Shown: in pieces, positions 9,170 to 18,007 of the stretch
Layout of the letters: each line of letters starts with the position of its first letter
How positions within the stretch are numbered: position 1 is the stretch's first letter
Source of the DNA: J027 sp965215855
GTDB taxonomy: Bacteria; Chloroflexota; Anaerolineae; Aggregatilineales; J027
Reading direction: 5' to 3'
Assembly (NCBI GenBank): GCA_965215855.1
Contig: CBDCER010000001.1
Coordinates: 178,553 to 242,552 of the forward strand
Length of the DNA stretch: 64,000 bases
Made by a program: the position numbers and the translations under genes
Notes under the pieces: generated by a model
Seen by the model: the letters and a program-made list of their open reading frames with translations, nothing else
Databases searched by the model: none
Told to the model about the DNA's origin: nothing

Positions 9170-12100
9170 ATGGCTGAAGATAGGATAATTGCCAGCTTCG
9201 ATGATCCCCTGGTGCAACGTAAACTTGGCGATTACTTCATAGAGGCACGGATCGGGAGAGGTGGTATGGCGACCGTGTATCGGGCCATTCGTGACGTAGA
9301 TGAGGCTGTTGTTGCGGTGAAGGTAATTTCGTCACAGTTCGTGCAATCGGAAGAATTTCTGCGGCGTTTCAAACGCGAATCTCGGCTGATGGCGGCACTC
9401 GACCACCCGCATATTTTACCGGTATACGATTTTGGTACGATTGGCGACGTGACCTATTTGGTGATGCGGCTCCTTCATGGGGGAGCGTTGAACGAGCACT
9501 TGCGCCGGGGGCCGCTAGAAGCTCAATCAGCGGTCGAAATCATTGAGCAAGTCTGTGAGGCGTTGGATTATGCACATAATCAGGGGGTGATTCATCGTGA
9601 CCTCAAGCCTGCGAATTTGTTGCGAGACCGCGATGGCGTGGTCTACCTGACCGACTTTGGCATTGCCAAATGGAAAGATGAGACGATTGGCCTGACATCC
9701 ACTGGATCGTTGGTGGGGACACCGGGCTATATGGCCCCTGAGCAATGGCGCACTGAACCTGTAGATGTGCGAACGGATATTTATGCGCTGGGCGTGATGA
9801 CTTTTGAGATGCTGACGGGGGAGATGCCATTTACAGCGCAAACGCCATTTAGCCTGATGTATAAACACCTGGATGAACCGCCACCGCTGGCCTCGGCACA
9901 TGACTTCAGTTTGCCGCCGGGCGTCGATTTTGTTTTGGAACGAGCGCTGGCGAAATTACCAGAGTTGCGCTATCAGTCCGCCGGGGCATTTGCGGTATCG
10001 TTGCGGGAAGCATTTTTTGGCGACGCCCTGGATCAAGCCACGCTTGCTCAAACATTGGCGGAACCTGTCGATGATATGATGACTTCAGCCTTGCCGTCGG
10101 CAGTGGGGACCTACGACTCCATTGATCGAGGGGCACGAACCATCCTGTCGCGGGCACGTGAGACAGCACGTGAGACGATGGGTGGTATGGCAATGTTGGC
10201 CGGGGCCGTCGTTGAATATGTCCAGCGATTGCGCGAACAGGCCAAATATGCCCCAGGTGTAGAAGAAGGGCCGTATAAGGCACTCGAATCGTATGACATT
10301 GATGATAATCGGTTGTTCTTCGGGCGCGAAGAAGCGATTGATGCCATGCTAGAACGAGCGCCCTTCGCTCGATTCACTGTGTTACATGCTGAAAGTGGAG
10401 CTGGTAAAACATCGCTGATCCGGGCGGGGTTGATGCCGCGTTTGTTAGCGGGTGGCTTCTTGCCCCTATATGTGGCTGTACGACGTCGGCCACCGCACGA
10501 AGCAATTAAGCGAGTGTTACTTCCTGATCCGAGCAAACTCCCTGGGCTGGAGGGGGCATCGCTCCGTACCTATTTGAAGGGTGTGTCGCAGACCGTTGGC
10601 CCGAAGCGGGAAATTTTCATCTTCGTTGATCAATTTGAGACATTCTTCACCGATGTTTTTACAGATGAGCAACGCGCCGAATTCATCAGTGAAATTGCCG
10701 AGTGCCTGGACGATTCGAGTTTGGAAGTGCGCGTCACGCTGGCGATGCGGACGGAGTATTTCGGATTAGTGGCGCGTTTCCAGCCAGCAATTGAGCAACC
10801 GTTTGAAAAGGAACTCTTGCTACGCCGCCTGACTCGTGATGAGGCGGAACGGGCATTGGTGATGCCAGCGGAAGTACAAGGCTATAGCTTTGCAGAGGGG
10901 CTGGTGGGGACGATTTTGGATGACCTGGCCGACGATAGTGGAGCAGTTGCACCACCTCAGTTGCAGTTGGTGGGTACGGCTTTGGTCGAGCGTGTGCCAG
11001 GAGAGCGTCGTGACATTACGTCGGAGGATTATGAGAAGGCGGGCGGCGCTAAGGGGGTGTTGCGGAGTTATCTTGAGCGTCTGTTGGAGCGACTGCCTGC
11101 CCAGGATCGGCGTCCAGCGCGAGTGGTTATTGAGGGTTTGGTGCGTGCTGATCAGACGCGGGATGTTCGTACACCGTCCAGTTTGAGGGCTGAACTGGAA
11201 GCTCTGCGGGTGCCGACGAGTAGGCTGGAAGAAACCCTGAGTACATTGCGCGAGAATCATGTGCTGCGCTTGGTGGAGACAGATGAGGGGGCGGCCTATG
11301 AATTGGTGCATGATTATTTGGCGTTGCAGGTGCAGCTTGATCCTGAAACAGCGGCTCGCAAGGCTGCCCAAGAATTGCTGGAACGACGGGTGCGCGATTA
11401 TGAACAGTATGGATCGCTGTTGACCCGCGAAGAATTAGACGTGCTTCAAGCACAAGAGGATTGGCTACGGCTGGGTAATGAGTCGCAGGCGCTTATCAAC
11501 CAGTCGGCTGGGGTTTTTCGTCGCCAGCGCCGTCTGGCCCTGGTATTGACGGTGGCGGCAGTGTTGGGTTTGGTGGGGATATTGGCGATTGGGTTGTTGG
11601 CAGCTGTGCGCGAAAGTCAGAACCGGCAAGACCGGTTGGAAGCAGCGCAAACCGCCGAGGCTCGTATTGCTACTGAGCGCGATGCCGGGTTAGTAACAGA
11701 GTCGCGGCGACTGGCTAATTTGGTGTTGGAGCAAATTGATCTGGATTCAATGGCCGCGCTAAACCTGAGCTTGGAAGCCTTTGATCCACGCGAAAGGCCG
11801 TATGTGCCGGAAGCTGAATTCGCTTTGAGTCAGTCAATACAGCGGATCAATGAGCGAGTGTATATGCCGAGTGAGCAGCGTGTGTTGGGTGCGACCTGGA
11901 ACACAGATGAGACACGGGTGTTGACCTGGAGTAATGATGACACGGCGCGTATTTTTGATGCAGTGACCGGTGAGGAACTGGTGTTGATGGCCGGGCAGAG
12001 TGGCGATGCATTGGTCGCAGCGTGGTCACCCGATGAAATGCAAGTGTTGGTCGGTGATCTGAACGGAAATCTTTATGTATACAATGCCGAAAGTGGCGAT

Positions 12101-14185
12101 CTGATATTAACCATAGAAGGGGCACATAGCGCTAGTATTCGCGGTGTGGCCTGGGATGCAGCGGGCGGGCGGATTCTGGCTTGGTCTGATAGAGATACAA
12201 GCCTGTGGGATAGTTCGGGAGAGCGTATCGCGCAATGGGCAGGCAATGAGGCGGCCTGGAGTCCTAATGAAGCGCGGGTGTTGACGATTGAGGCAGTGGA
12301 TCGGCTCACCCATCTTATTCATGTTTGGGATGCAGAAACAGGGGAATTAGTCGTTGATTTGAGGGAACATGTCAACAGAATACGTGGAGCGGCCTGGAGC
12401 CAAGATGGATCGCAAATTCTATCGTGGAGTGCAGACGCTACAGCACGCGTCTGGAACAGTGTGACGGGCGAAGCAATTTTGGTGCTGGAGCGTGTTGATT
12501 TGTTGGCGGAAGATACGGATGCGACATCAGAGGACGATGCGGAGACGGATGATAAAGACATCAATATCGCGGTTTGGTCGCCTGATGAGCGATATATTGC
12601 CGCCGGTAGTCTTGATGGCTGGGTTATTGTTTGGGATGCACTATCGGGAGAGAGGCTTTGGAGTCTTCAGCCTGATGACGAAGATCCGGCAGATGGTATT
12701 GTCGATGGTATAGTCTGGAGTGCTGATGCCTCACGGTTTCTGACATACGGAAAACCGGATGGACTGGGGATTTGGAAAGCGGAAGATGGGACGCGTCTGA
12801 TGCCGCAGGTAGATGGCTTTGATGACTCGGATACGATCTGGGAGGCGGCCTGGAGTCCAGACGAAACTTATATTCTGACACGGAGCAAGGAAGGATGGGC
12901 ACGTGTTTGGGATGCGGTCAATGGTGATGAACTCATGCGGTTTCCAGGACATGGCGGCCAGTTGACCAGCATGGCCTGGAGTACCGATGGCACTCGTGTA
13001 TTGACCAGTGGGCCGGATGGATCGGCACGAATCTGGGCGCTGCTTGATGATGGTATCTTGGTGGGTACAGGTGAAGTGCAACGGCTGATGGGATCAGGTG
13101 GGAATGTGCTTGAAGCCTATTGGAATGCTGATGAGACTCTGGTAGCGGCATCTTATGAAGGTGGCACGGTGCGTGTCTGGGATGCGGCCAGGGGTGATGA
13201 AGTTTGGGCAGAAACTGTTCATACTGGTGGGGTTGAGATTCTGCTGTGGAGTCCCAACCAGACCCGTTTGTTATCGGGTGGCGATGATGGCCGTGTGATC
13301 ATTTGGGATGTGACAACGGGGGAACAATTGGCAACGATGGCGCATCAGGGTTCGGTAACAGCGGCGGCTTGGGATGGTGATAGCGGCCGTGTGGCGAGTG
13401 GCAGTAGTGATGGCAAGTTGCGGGTCTGGGATTCTGAAACTGGCAGCCTGATTCAGGAATGGGTGATGGGTGATCCCAATATCGATGTGTCACAGGTAAA
13501 GTGGAATCGAACTGGGACACAAGTATTGGCAACGAACGACGGCGCCTATCTCTGGATTGTGGATGTGGAATCGGGTGAACTTGCGTTAGAGATTGTTGTC
13601 GATACAGCAACTTCAATAGCAGCCATCTGGAATGCAGATGAGACGCAAATTCTGGTATTTGGCACAGAACTTTTCGGTTCCATTGCACGCGTGTATGATG
13701 CCAACAACGGTGATGAACTGTTCCGAATGGATGGGCATGGCCTATGGGTGGTTAGCGCCAGTTGGAGTCCGGATGGCACGCGCATCTTGACCACTAGTCA
13801 TGATACCACCGCGAAAATCTGGGATGCGATGACGGGCGAGATCCTCATGACGCTGGAGGGGCATGAGGAGAATGTCACTGAAGGAGTATGGAGTAGCGAT
13901 GGTAGTCGAGTGCTGACGCGCAGCACGGATGGAACAGTCCGCGTCTGGGATTTGACGGATGGTGTTGAAGTGCTGCTAATTGACGGTCATTTGCTGAAAG
14001 TCAATTCAGTGGTCTGGAATGCTGATGAAACGTTGATCCTAACGTCTAGTAATGATGGTTCGGTCCGGGTTTGGCGCTCCTGGCCGAGCCTCGATGGATT
14101 GTTGGACTATGCTGAGACGCTGGTCACCCACCCACTGAGCGCAGAGCAACGAGAGGCGTTCTTTCTGCCGCCAGCTACTCCATAA
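9170..14185 (+). CDS. Ser/Thr protein kinase fused to a STAND ATPase, a transmembrane helix and WD40 repeats
   Basis: 1671 residues in clear modules. Residues about 18-285 are a PknB-type kinase: Gly loop GRGGMATV at 29-36, Lys51 in VAVKVI, HRDLKPAN with Asp144, TDFGIAKW and a VGTPGYMAPEQW activation end. Residues about 375-770 are a nSTAND1-type NTPase with P-loop ESGAGKTSLIRAG near 405-415 and Walker B IFIFVDQFE. A hydrophobic helix lies near 787-813 (LALVLTVAAVLGLVGILAIG). The remaining ~800 residues hold about 17 WD40-like blades ending in VRVWD, AKIWD or similar, enough for two propellers. The helix would place kinase and ATPase in the cytoplasm and the propellers outside, or the reverse for a non-spanning helix. 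It probably senses a ligand through the propellers and relays this by phosphorylation. The substrate is unknown. Confidence 0.92.
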   Translation: MAEDRIIASFDDPLVQRKLGDYFIEARIGRGGMATVYRAIRDVDEAVVAVKVISSQFVQSEEFLRRFKRESRLMAALDHPHILPVYDFGTIGDVTYLVMRLLHGGALNEHLRRGPLEAQSAVEIIEQVCEALDYAHNQGVIHRDLKPANLLRDRDGVVYLTDFGIAKWKDETIGLTSTGSLVGTPGYMAPEQWRTEPVDVRTDIYALGVMTFEMLTGEMPFTAQTPFSLMYKHLDEPPPLASAHDFSLPPGVDFVLERALAKLPELRYQSAGAFAVSLREAFFGDALDQATLAQTLAEPVDDMMTSALPSAVGTYDSIDRGARTILSRARETARETMGGMAMLAGAVVEYVQRLREQAKYAPGVEEGPYKALESYDIDDNRLFFGREEAIDAMLERAPFARFTVLHAESGAGKTSLIRAGLMPRLLAGGFLPLYVAVRRRPPHEAIKRVLLPDPSKLPGLEGASLRTYLKGVSQTVGPKREIFIFVDQFETFFTDVFTDEQRAEFISEIAECLDDSSLEVRVTLAMRTEYFGLVARFQPAIEQPFEKELLLRRLTRDEAERALVMPAEVQGYSFAEGLVGTILDDLADDSGAVAPPQLQLVGTALVERVPGERRDITSEDYEKAGGAKGVLRSYLERLLERLPAQDRRPARVVIEGLVRADQTRDVRTPSSLRAELEALRVPTSRLEETLSTLRENHVLRLVETDEGAAYELVHDYLALQVQLDPETAARKAAQELLERRVRDYEQYGSLLTREELDVLQAQEDWLRLGNESQALINQSAGVFRRQRRLALVLTVAAVLGLVGILAIGLLAAVRESQNRQDRLEAAQTAEARIATERDAGLVTESRRLANLVLEQIDLDSMAALNLSLEAFDPRERPYVPEAEFALSQSIQRINERVYMPSEQRVLGATWNTDETRVLTWSNDDTARIFDAVTGEELVLMAGQSGDALVAAWSPDEMQVLVGDLNGNLYVYNAESGDLILTIEGAHSASIRGVAWDAAGGRILAWSDRDTSLWDSSGERIAQWAGNEAAWSPNEARVLTIEAVDRLTHLIHVWDAETGELVVDLREHVNRIRGAAWSQDGSQILSWSADATARVWNSVTGEAILVLERVDLLAEDTDATSEDDAETDDKDINIAVWSPDERYIAAGSLDGWVIVWDALSGERLWSLQPDDEDPADGIVDGIVWSADASRFLTYGKPDGLGIWKAEDGTRLMPQVDGFDDSDTIWEAAWSPDETYILTRSKEGWARVWDAVNGDELMRFPGHGGQLTSMAWSTDGTRVLTSGPDGSARIWALLDDGILVGTGEVQRLMGSGGNVLEAYWNADETLVAASYEGGTVRVWDAARGDEVWAETVHTGGVEILLWSPNQTRLLSGGDDGRVIIWDVTTGEQLATMAHQGSVTAAAWDGDSGRVASGSSDGKLRVWDSETGSLIQEWVMGDPNIDVSQVKWNRTGTQVLATNDGAYLWIVDVESGELALEIVVDTATSIAAIWNADETQILVFGTELFGSIARVYDANNGDELFRMDGHGLWVVSASWSPDGTRILTTSHDTTAKIWDAMTGEILMTLEGHEENVTEGVWSSDGSRVLTRSTDGTVRVWDLTDGVEVLLIDGHLLKVNSVVWNADETLILTSSNDGSVRVWRSWPSLDGLLDYAETLVTHPLSAEQREAFFLPPATP

Positions 14186-14644
14186 CGTCAGCGATGTGGT
14201 GATTGCTACACAGCCACCGATGGTGCGGGCTACCGGGCAGAAATCGGCATGGAATCCATGCACCCGTTCGGCAATCTCGCGATATTCGGAGGCTGTTTTC
14301 AATTCATAAGTGACATTGATGCGTTTGATGACGAGGACTTTGCCATCAAGTTCGATTTCACCCTGTACTGAAGCGACCAGATAACCTTCTCCTGCTGGGA
14401 CCCCACGCGCTTCCAGCGCGCCGCCAAATGTGCCAGTCAGTCAGCCACCTGTCGCGGCGACCACGTAATCGAGCGTGGTGGCGTGGGGATCGTGAACGTT
14501 GGGGTCAACATGATAATGTTCCGCGATTTCAGAGTGGACACCGAATGCGACAGGCGAGTCTTCGGCAGGGAGATAGGCATGGCGGAAGGGGCCTTTGATG
14601 CGTTTAATGCGGATATTGGATGTGTAGACGACGTCGTCGCTCAT
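14039..14644 (-). CDS. OsmC-family peroxiredoxin-like protein, candidate selenoprotein (UGA at the catalytic Cys codon)
   Basis: The ATG at 14644 has an AGAGG ribosome-binding site 6 bases upstream. Residues 1-67 match OsmC/YhfA proteins and end in VVAATGG. An in-frame TGA (14443-14441) follows, and the same frame continues LTGTFGGALEARGVPAGEG, which is the normal OsmC sequence after its catalytic Cys (GGC-LTGT). The second family Cys is present in CPVARTIGGC. A SECIS-like hairpin follows the TGA. Read through, the protein would be a thiol/selenol peroxidase acting on organic hydroperoxides. OsmC selenoproteins are already known in bacteria. Oddly, the frame runs about 45 residues past the expected C terminus into the convergent kinase gene; a single missing base near 14187 would restore an end at ATG-GAG-TAG. 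The alternative is a pseudogene. No sel genes are in the window. Confidence 0.7.
14406..14420 (-). promoter_or_regulatory. Candidate bacterial SECIS hairpin
   Basis: On the minus strand the mRNA reads CGCGC-UGGAA-GCGCG: five perfect pairs, extendable by one G-U pair, closing a 5-base loop. The loop starts 25 bases after the UGA. Bacterial SECIS models require a short hairpin shortly downstream of the UGA with a G among the first two loop bases, and this hairpin satisfies both. The stem is coding, so GC-rich codons alone could produce it; its position makes that less likely. Confidence 0.6.
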
Positions 14645-14721
14645 AGCAGACCTCTTTGATATGCGATGATTTCAAGTAGTATACTATTCGATAAGGATTC
14701 TTAAAAATGAGGACGATTTGG

Positions 14722-15441
14722 ATGACGGAAGCATTATATTTGACCGACTCGTACATGCAGGAATTTGAGGCGACTGTAACAGCGATTGATTCTGAAACGA
14801 AAACCGTGACCCTGGACAGAACAGCTTTCTATCCAGGTGGCGGCGGCCAGCAACCGGATGCTGGACAATTAGTGGGCGATGATATGGTGTATGCCGTGTG
14901 GAAAGCCAAAAAGCGTGGCGGCGAGGTGCTGCATTTCATTGCTGGTGAAGATTTGCCAGCAGTCGGGGCAATGGTCACGGGCAAATTGAATTGGGAGCGC
15001 CGCTATCAAGCGATGCGGACGCACACAGCTATGCACATTTTGTGTGGTGTCATCTGGCGTGATTATCAGGTGAGTGTGACGGGCGGCAATATGGATTTGC
15101 TGGCGGGGCGGATGGATTTTGAGTTTGCCGAGATCAGCCGCGAGACAATTGCGGATATTGAAGTCAAAATCAATGCTGAAGCTCAGCACGGCCGTGAGGT
15201 ACAGGCCAGAATTTTGCCACGCGAGGAAGCGTTTCAGATTCCGGATTTGATTCGTACCAAGATTAATTTGTTGCCGGAAAGTATCCGCGAAGTACGGGTC
15301 GTGGAGATCATTGGACTGGATTTGCAGGCAGATGGCGGTACGCATGTGAAGAATACGTCTGAAGTCGGCAATATTCGGATTACGGGATATAAAAGCAAAG
15401 GTAGCATCAACAAACGACTATATGTGGAATTGGACGAATAG
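14722..15441 (+). CDS. AlaX-type alanyl-tRNA editing protein
   Basis: About 239 residues, the size of stand-alone AlaX-M proteins, which hydrolyse Ser-tRNA(Ala) or Gly-tRNA(Ala) in trans. It contains the AlaRS-like N-terminal barrel (FYPGGGGQQPDAG), the zinc motif HTAMHIL, and the second zinc motif ADGGTHVKNTSEVG, which has the archaeal-type Asp-Gly-Gly rather than Cys-Gly-Gly. An ATG at 14707 is also in frame. I chose 14722 because GAGGA (14709-14713) lies 8 bases before it and inside the longer version. The next gene starts 2 bases after its stop, so the two are co-transcribed. Confidence 0.9.
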   Translation: MTEALYLTDSYMQEFEATVTAIDSETKTVTLDRTAFYPGGGGQQPDAGQLVGDDMVYAVWKAKKRGGEVLHFIAGEDLPAVGAMVTGKLNWERRYQAMRTHTAMHILCGVIWRDYQVSVTGGNMDLLAGRMDFEFAEISRETIADIEVKINAEAQHGREVQARILPREEAFQIPDLIRTKINLLPESIREVRVVEIIGLDLQADGGTHVKNTSEVGNIRITGYKSKGSINKRLYVELDE

Positions 15442-15443
15442 AT

Positions 15444-16187
15444 ATGGCAAAGAGCGAGAAGAAACGTCAGGCAAAAGCATTAAAGAAACGACGCAAGCGA
15501 CAGGCAGCGGTCAATCGTAGTCGGCGGGAAACGCAGCGAGAATCGCCGCGTGGCATCATTAAACGTGCGCGTAATTTTCCATTACATGATTGTTGGATTG
15601 ACGAGGGTTGGGCGGATTCTGGCCCTGGCTTGGTACAGGTTGTGATATCCCGTCAGAAGCCAGATGGGGGCTTGGTCGCCGCCAGTTTCTTGATAGATAT
15701 GTTGTGTTTAGGAGTGAAGGATGCGGTTTGGATCGCGAATGTCACAGCTAAACGCTATGAGGAAGAGTTGTTATCGGCGATATTACCACCGGATAGGCGC
15801 ACGGAGTGTCCAATTGAATTGGCACACCAATTGATTTATAGCGTGGTTGACTATGCGGCTCAATATGGCTTTAAACCTCATAATGATTTTAAATGGGCCA
15901 AGTATCTTTTGGAGCCACGTGGCACATATCCAGAGACTTACGATTTAGCTTTTGGCCGAGACGGAAAGCCGATGTTTATTCCAGGGCCATACGATAATGT
16001 GCGGGCGATCGTGGCGAAGCTGGATCGTAACCCGGGGCCAGGAAATTATCACTATATGATGGCCCCAATGGATATGATAGCTATGGATGAAGATTTTGAA
16101 GACGACGAAGATTATGAATTTGACGATGAGGAAACCGATGACTTTGACGTCGCTGATGCGAATACAGATACAGATGTTGAAGAGTGA
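15444..16187 (+). CDS. Uncharacterised conserved protein with basic N terminus and acidic tail
   Basis: 247 residues with no enzyme motif I can name. The first ~35 residues are a Lys/Arg-rich helix (KKRQAKALKKRRKRQAA). The middle ~40-200 is a compact domain with a Cys-Trp-Ile segment near residue 50 and FLIDMLCLGVKDAVW. The latter resembles a widespread uncharacterised family with a similar LVDLxCLGVKD motif. The last ~35 residues are almost entirely Asp/Glu. The charge asymmetry suggests nucleic-acid or ribosome contact at one end. It begins 2 bases after alaX, so a link to translation quality control is possible but only inferred. Confidence 0.75.
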   Translation: MAKSEKKRQAKALKKRRKRQAAVNRSRRETQRESPRGIIKRARNFPLHDCWIDEGWADSGPGLVQVVISRQKPDGGLVAASFLIDMLCLGVKDAVWIANVTAKRYEEELLSAILPPDRRTECPIELAHQLIYSVVDYAAQYGFKPHNDFKWAKYLLEPRGTYPETYDLAFGRDGKPMFIPGPYDNVRAIVAKLDRNPGPGNYHYMMAPMDMIAMDEDFEDDEDYEFDDEETDDFDVADANTDTDVEE

Positions 16188-16208
16188 TAGAGCAGGCGTG
16201 ATTTGATC

Positions 16209-16847
16209 TCAAGATGTCCTTCGTAGCCAGAGTTCAAAACCGGATTGGACGATGGCGATGTGAGTTTCACGGATGATCTCGAAGTCAGTAAGATGGGCGA
16301 GTAGTTCATTGCGTTCATAGTAAGCATAGAAGCGGTTCCCGGCTAGCTTCTGTTTGGCTTGTTCGCCACCAGGATAGCCGGGTAGGGGCTTTGGCTCGAA
16401 GCGTTCACCCTGGCCTTCTTTCATATTCAGATAGAAGACGCCGCCAGGAACAAGCAATTGGTGGAACGCCTGGATGCAGTCAGGAAATTCATTCTTTTTG
16501 AGATGGTAGAGGCAACCAGAAGCCCAGATGCCATCAAAAGGGCCAGGCAACGTATTAAGATCGCGCAGATCGAGTTTGAGGTAGGTTCCGGCGGGGTCTT
16601 CGCGGCGGGCGATGGCGAGCATACCATCCGATAGATCAAAAGATACCATTGCCAGGCCGAGTGATGTCATGAAACGTGAATGGCGCCCATCACCACAGCC
16701 AGGAGCTAGGACACGTTGGCCGGAAAGCAAGTCGTAGAAGTAGCGCATGGACTCTTCTTCCCATTGCTGCACATCAGGTGTGTTGGTCAAGACATAATCG
16801 GGCGCGATGCGGTTATAGGTGGCAATGGTTTCGGTGATATGCTCCAT
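16209..16847 (-). CDS. Class I SAM-dependent methyltransferase
   Basis: 212 residues. SAM-binding motif I is LAPGCGDGRHSRF near residue 46, followed by the acidic residue of motif II (SFDLSDGML) and motif IV in DGIWASGCLYHL. This is a complete, small Rossmann-fold methyltransferase of the ubiE/methyltransf_25 kind. No substrate-recognition domain is present, so the substrate cannot be named. It is convergent with the uncharacterised gene (21-base gap) and stands alone. Confidence 0.88.
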   Translation of the reverse strand: MEHITETIATYNRIAPDYVLTNTPDVQQWEEESMRYFYDLLSGQRVLAPGCGDGRHSRFMTSLGLAMVSFDLSDGMLAIARREDPAGTYLKLDLRDLNTLPGPFDGIWASGCLYHLKKNEFPDCIQAFHQLLVPGGVFYLNMKEGQGERFEPKPLPGYPGGEQAKQKLAGNRFYAYYERNELLAHLTDFEIIRETHIAIVQSGFELWLRRTS

Positions 16848-16940
16848 TGAATATTTCTCTATAAGCTCGTATGTAGCTGACTGTATATCAATGATACACA
16901 GGTTTGCCTGAAATGACGGAGAGGCTTATTTTGCCAAAGT

Positions 16941-17627
16941 TTGAAGCGCAAAAAACAGATGCCGCACTTTTTTCCATTTGAAGATCTGGGTTTTCGCTGT
17001 AACCCGTTTCGAGCTTTGGCCGATGAAGAATGGGCGGCTGTAGCTATTGTGCCGCCGTCGATTTTGAAAGCAGACGCGCCTTATATCCAGATTCTCGGCG
17101 AGCAAGGACGTGGCAAATCGACCACATTGCGGGGGTTGGCGGCTTACTTACAACTGGAGAGCCAACGGGTTATGTATGAATATCTGCCGTTGGGGCAGCG
17201 GCGATTCATCACCTCCATAGCAGATTTGGACGTGTTTTTGTTGGATGAGGCGCAGCGGCTCTGGTGGTGGGAGCGTCGTCGATTGGTGCGTAGTACAATG
17301 AAATATGATACACGGCTTGTATTCAGCAGTCATGAGGATTTGACAGAGCTTTTCGGACGTTTCAGATTATCAGTATTCACGATATGGTTGGATCAGGTAG
17401 ATGAAGACCGTTTAGCAGCGATATTACAGCGACGCTTGGCGTACTTTGCACTGCATGATCCGCCAAGCGTTGTATTCTCGCCGGACGCTATTCAATACCT
17501 ATTTGCCCAATTTGGCAGCGATTTGCGGCAGATGGAATATTTCTTGTATGAAGTTTTTCAGCGCCTAGAGACGTTTGAATTGCTGACGGTTGCGTATTTG
17601 GCTAACGTCCGGGCGGTGCTAGAATAA
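16941..17627 (+). CDS. AAA-type ATPase, ExeA/TniB-like
   Basis: About 228 residues. Walker A is LGEQGRGKSTTL near residue 50-60 and Walker B is VFLLDEAQRL. The overall pattern resembles the ATP-binding part of general secretion or transposition ATPases (AAA_22-like). The start is unclear. TTG 16941 and ATG 16959 are in frame but lack a Shine-Dalgarno. A good GGAGAGG lies ahead of TTG 16931, which opens a different frame that reaches a T6 run (16968-16973) and stops at 16981. One T fewer would join MPKFEAQKTDAALF to the conserved PFEDLGFRCNPF. Its 3' end overlaps the convergent arrestin-like gene by 26 bases. Confidence 0.75.
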   Translation: MKRKKQMPHFFPFEDLGFRCNPFRALADEEWAAVAIVPPSILKADAPYIQILGEQGRGKSTTLRGLAAYLQLESQRVMYEYLPLGQRRFITSIADLDVFLLDEAQRLWWWERRRLVRSTMKYDTRLVFSSHEDLTELFGRFRLSVFTIWLDQVDEDRLAAILQRRLAYFALHDPPSVVFSPDAIQYLFAQFGSDLRQMEYFLYEVFQRLETFELLTVAYLANVRAVLE

Positions 17628-17997
17628 AACGTTCTGTCACGTTGGGATCCATTGCGCGTGGAACGTCGATATTGACCATGATCTGCCAGATGATATTGAC
17701 ATAATGTCCGGCATAGCTCCAGGGGCCGAGGGGTAACTTGAGGTTGAAGTCATGATAAGTGGGCAATCCTGCATCCAACGTTCCCTGATATAGATCCATT
17801 TCGGCGATGACTGCCGAATCTTTATCGCCACGCCCTTCGGTATGCCACCCCAAACGCACATAGAGGTGACGGCAGTTCAGGTTGTTGTCTGGCATTACCT
17901 GAATTGTGCCTTCTATGATTTCGTTGGGGGCGAAGCGGCGGCCCTGGGGCGTTAGTTCACCATTTTTCAAAGTAAGCGCGATTTCAACGTTTGGCAT
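17602..17997 (-). CDS. Arrestin-like (Spo0M-type fold) small protein
   Basis: About 131 residues starting MPNVEIALTLKN. I chose ATG 17997 because GAGGA sits 7 bases upstream; an in-frame ATG at 18018 overlaps the upstream gene. The sequence is beta-rich with the pattern of an arrestin N domain (a charged strand, GEL, EIIEGTIQV, LYVRLGWHTEGRG, and a ...YHDFNLKLP... strand), as in sporulation-control Spo0M or vacuolar sorting protein 26 relatives. No membrane segment. It is co-transcribed with the membrane-anchored relative upstream (gap 10 bases), suggesting a two-protein scaffold. The fold assignment is inference. Confidence 0.65.
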   Translation of the reverse strand: MPNVEIALTLKNGELTPQGRRFAPNEIIEGTIQVMPDNNLNCRHLYVRLGWHTEGRGDKDSAVIAEMDLYQGTLDAGLPTYHDFNLKLPLGPWSYAGHYVNIIWQIMVNIDVPRAMDPNVTERFILAPPGR

Positions 17998-18007
17998 GGG
18001 GTTGTCC

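Noticed and set aside
10111..10536. A 141-codon minus-strand open frame inside the kinase gene
   Set aside because: Antisense to the STAND domain, no family match, Ser/Arg-rich composition.
11880..14100. DNA repeats resembling a tandem array
   Set aside because: They are the WD40 coding repeats (W-S-P-D and V-x-V-W-D codons), not a CRISPR or satellite array.
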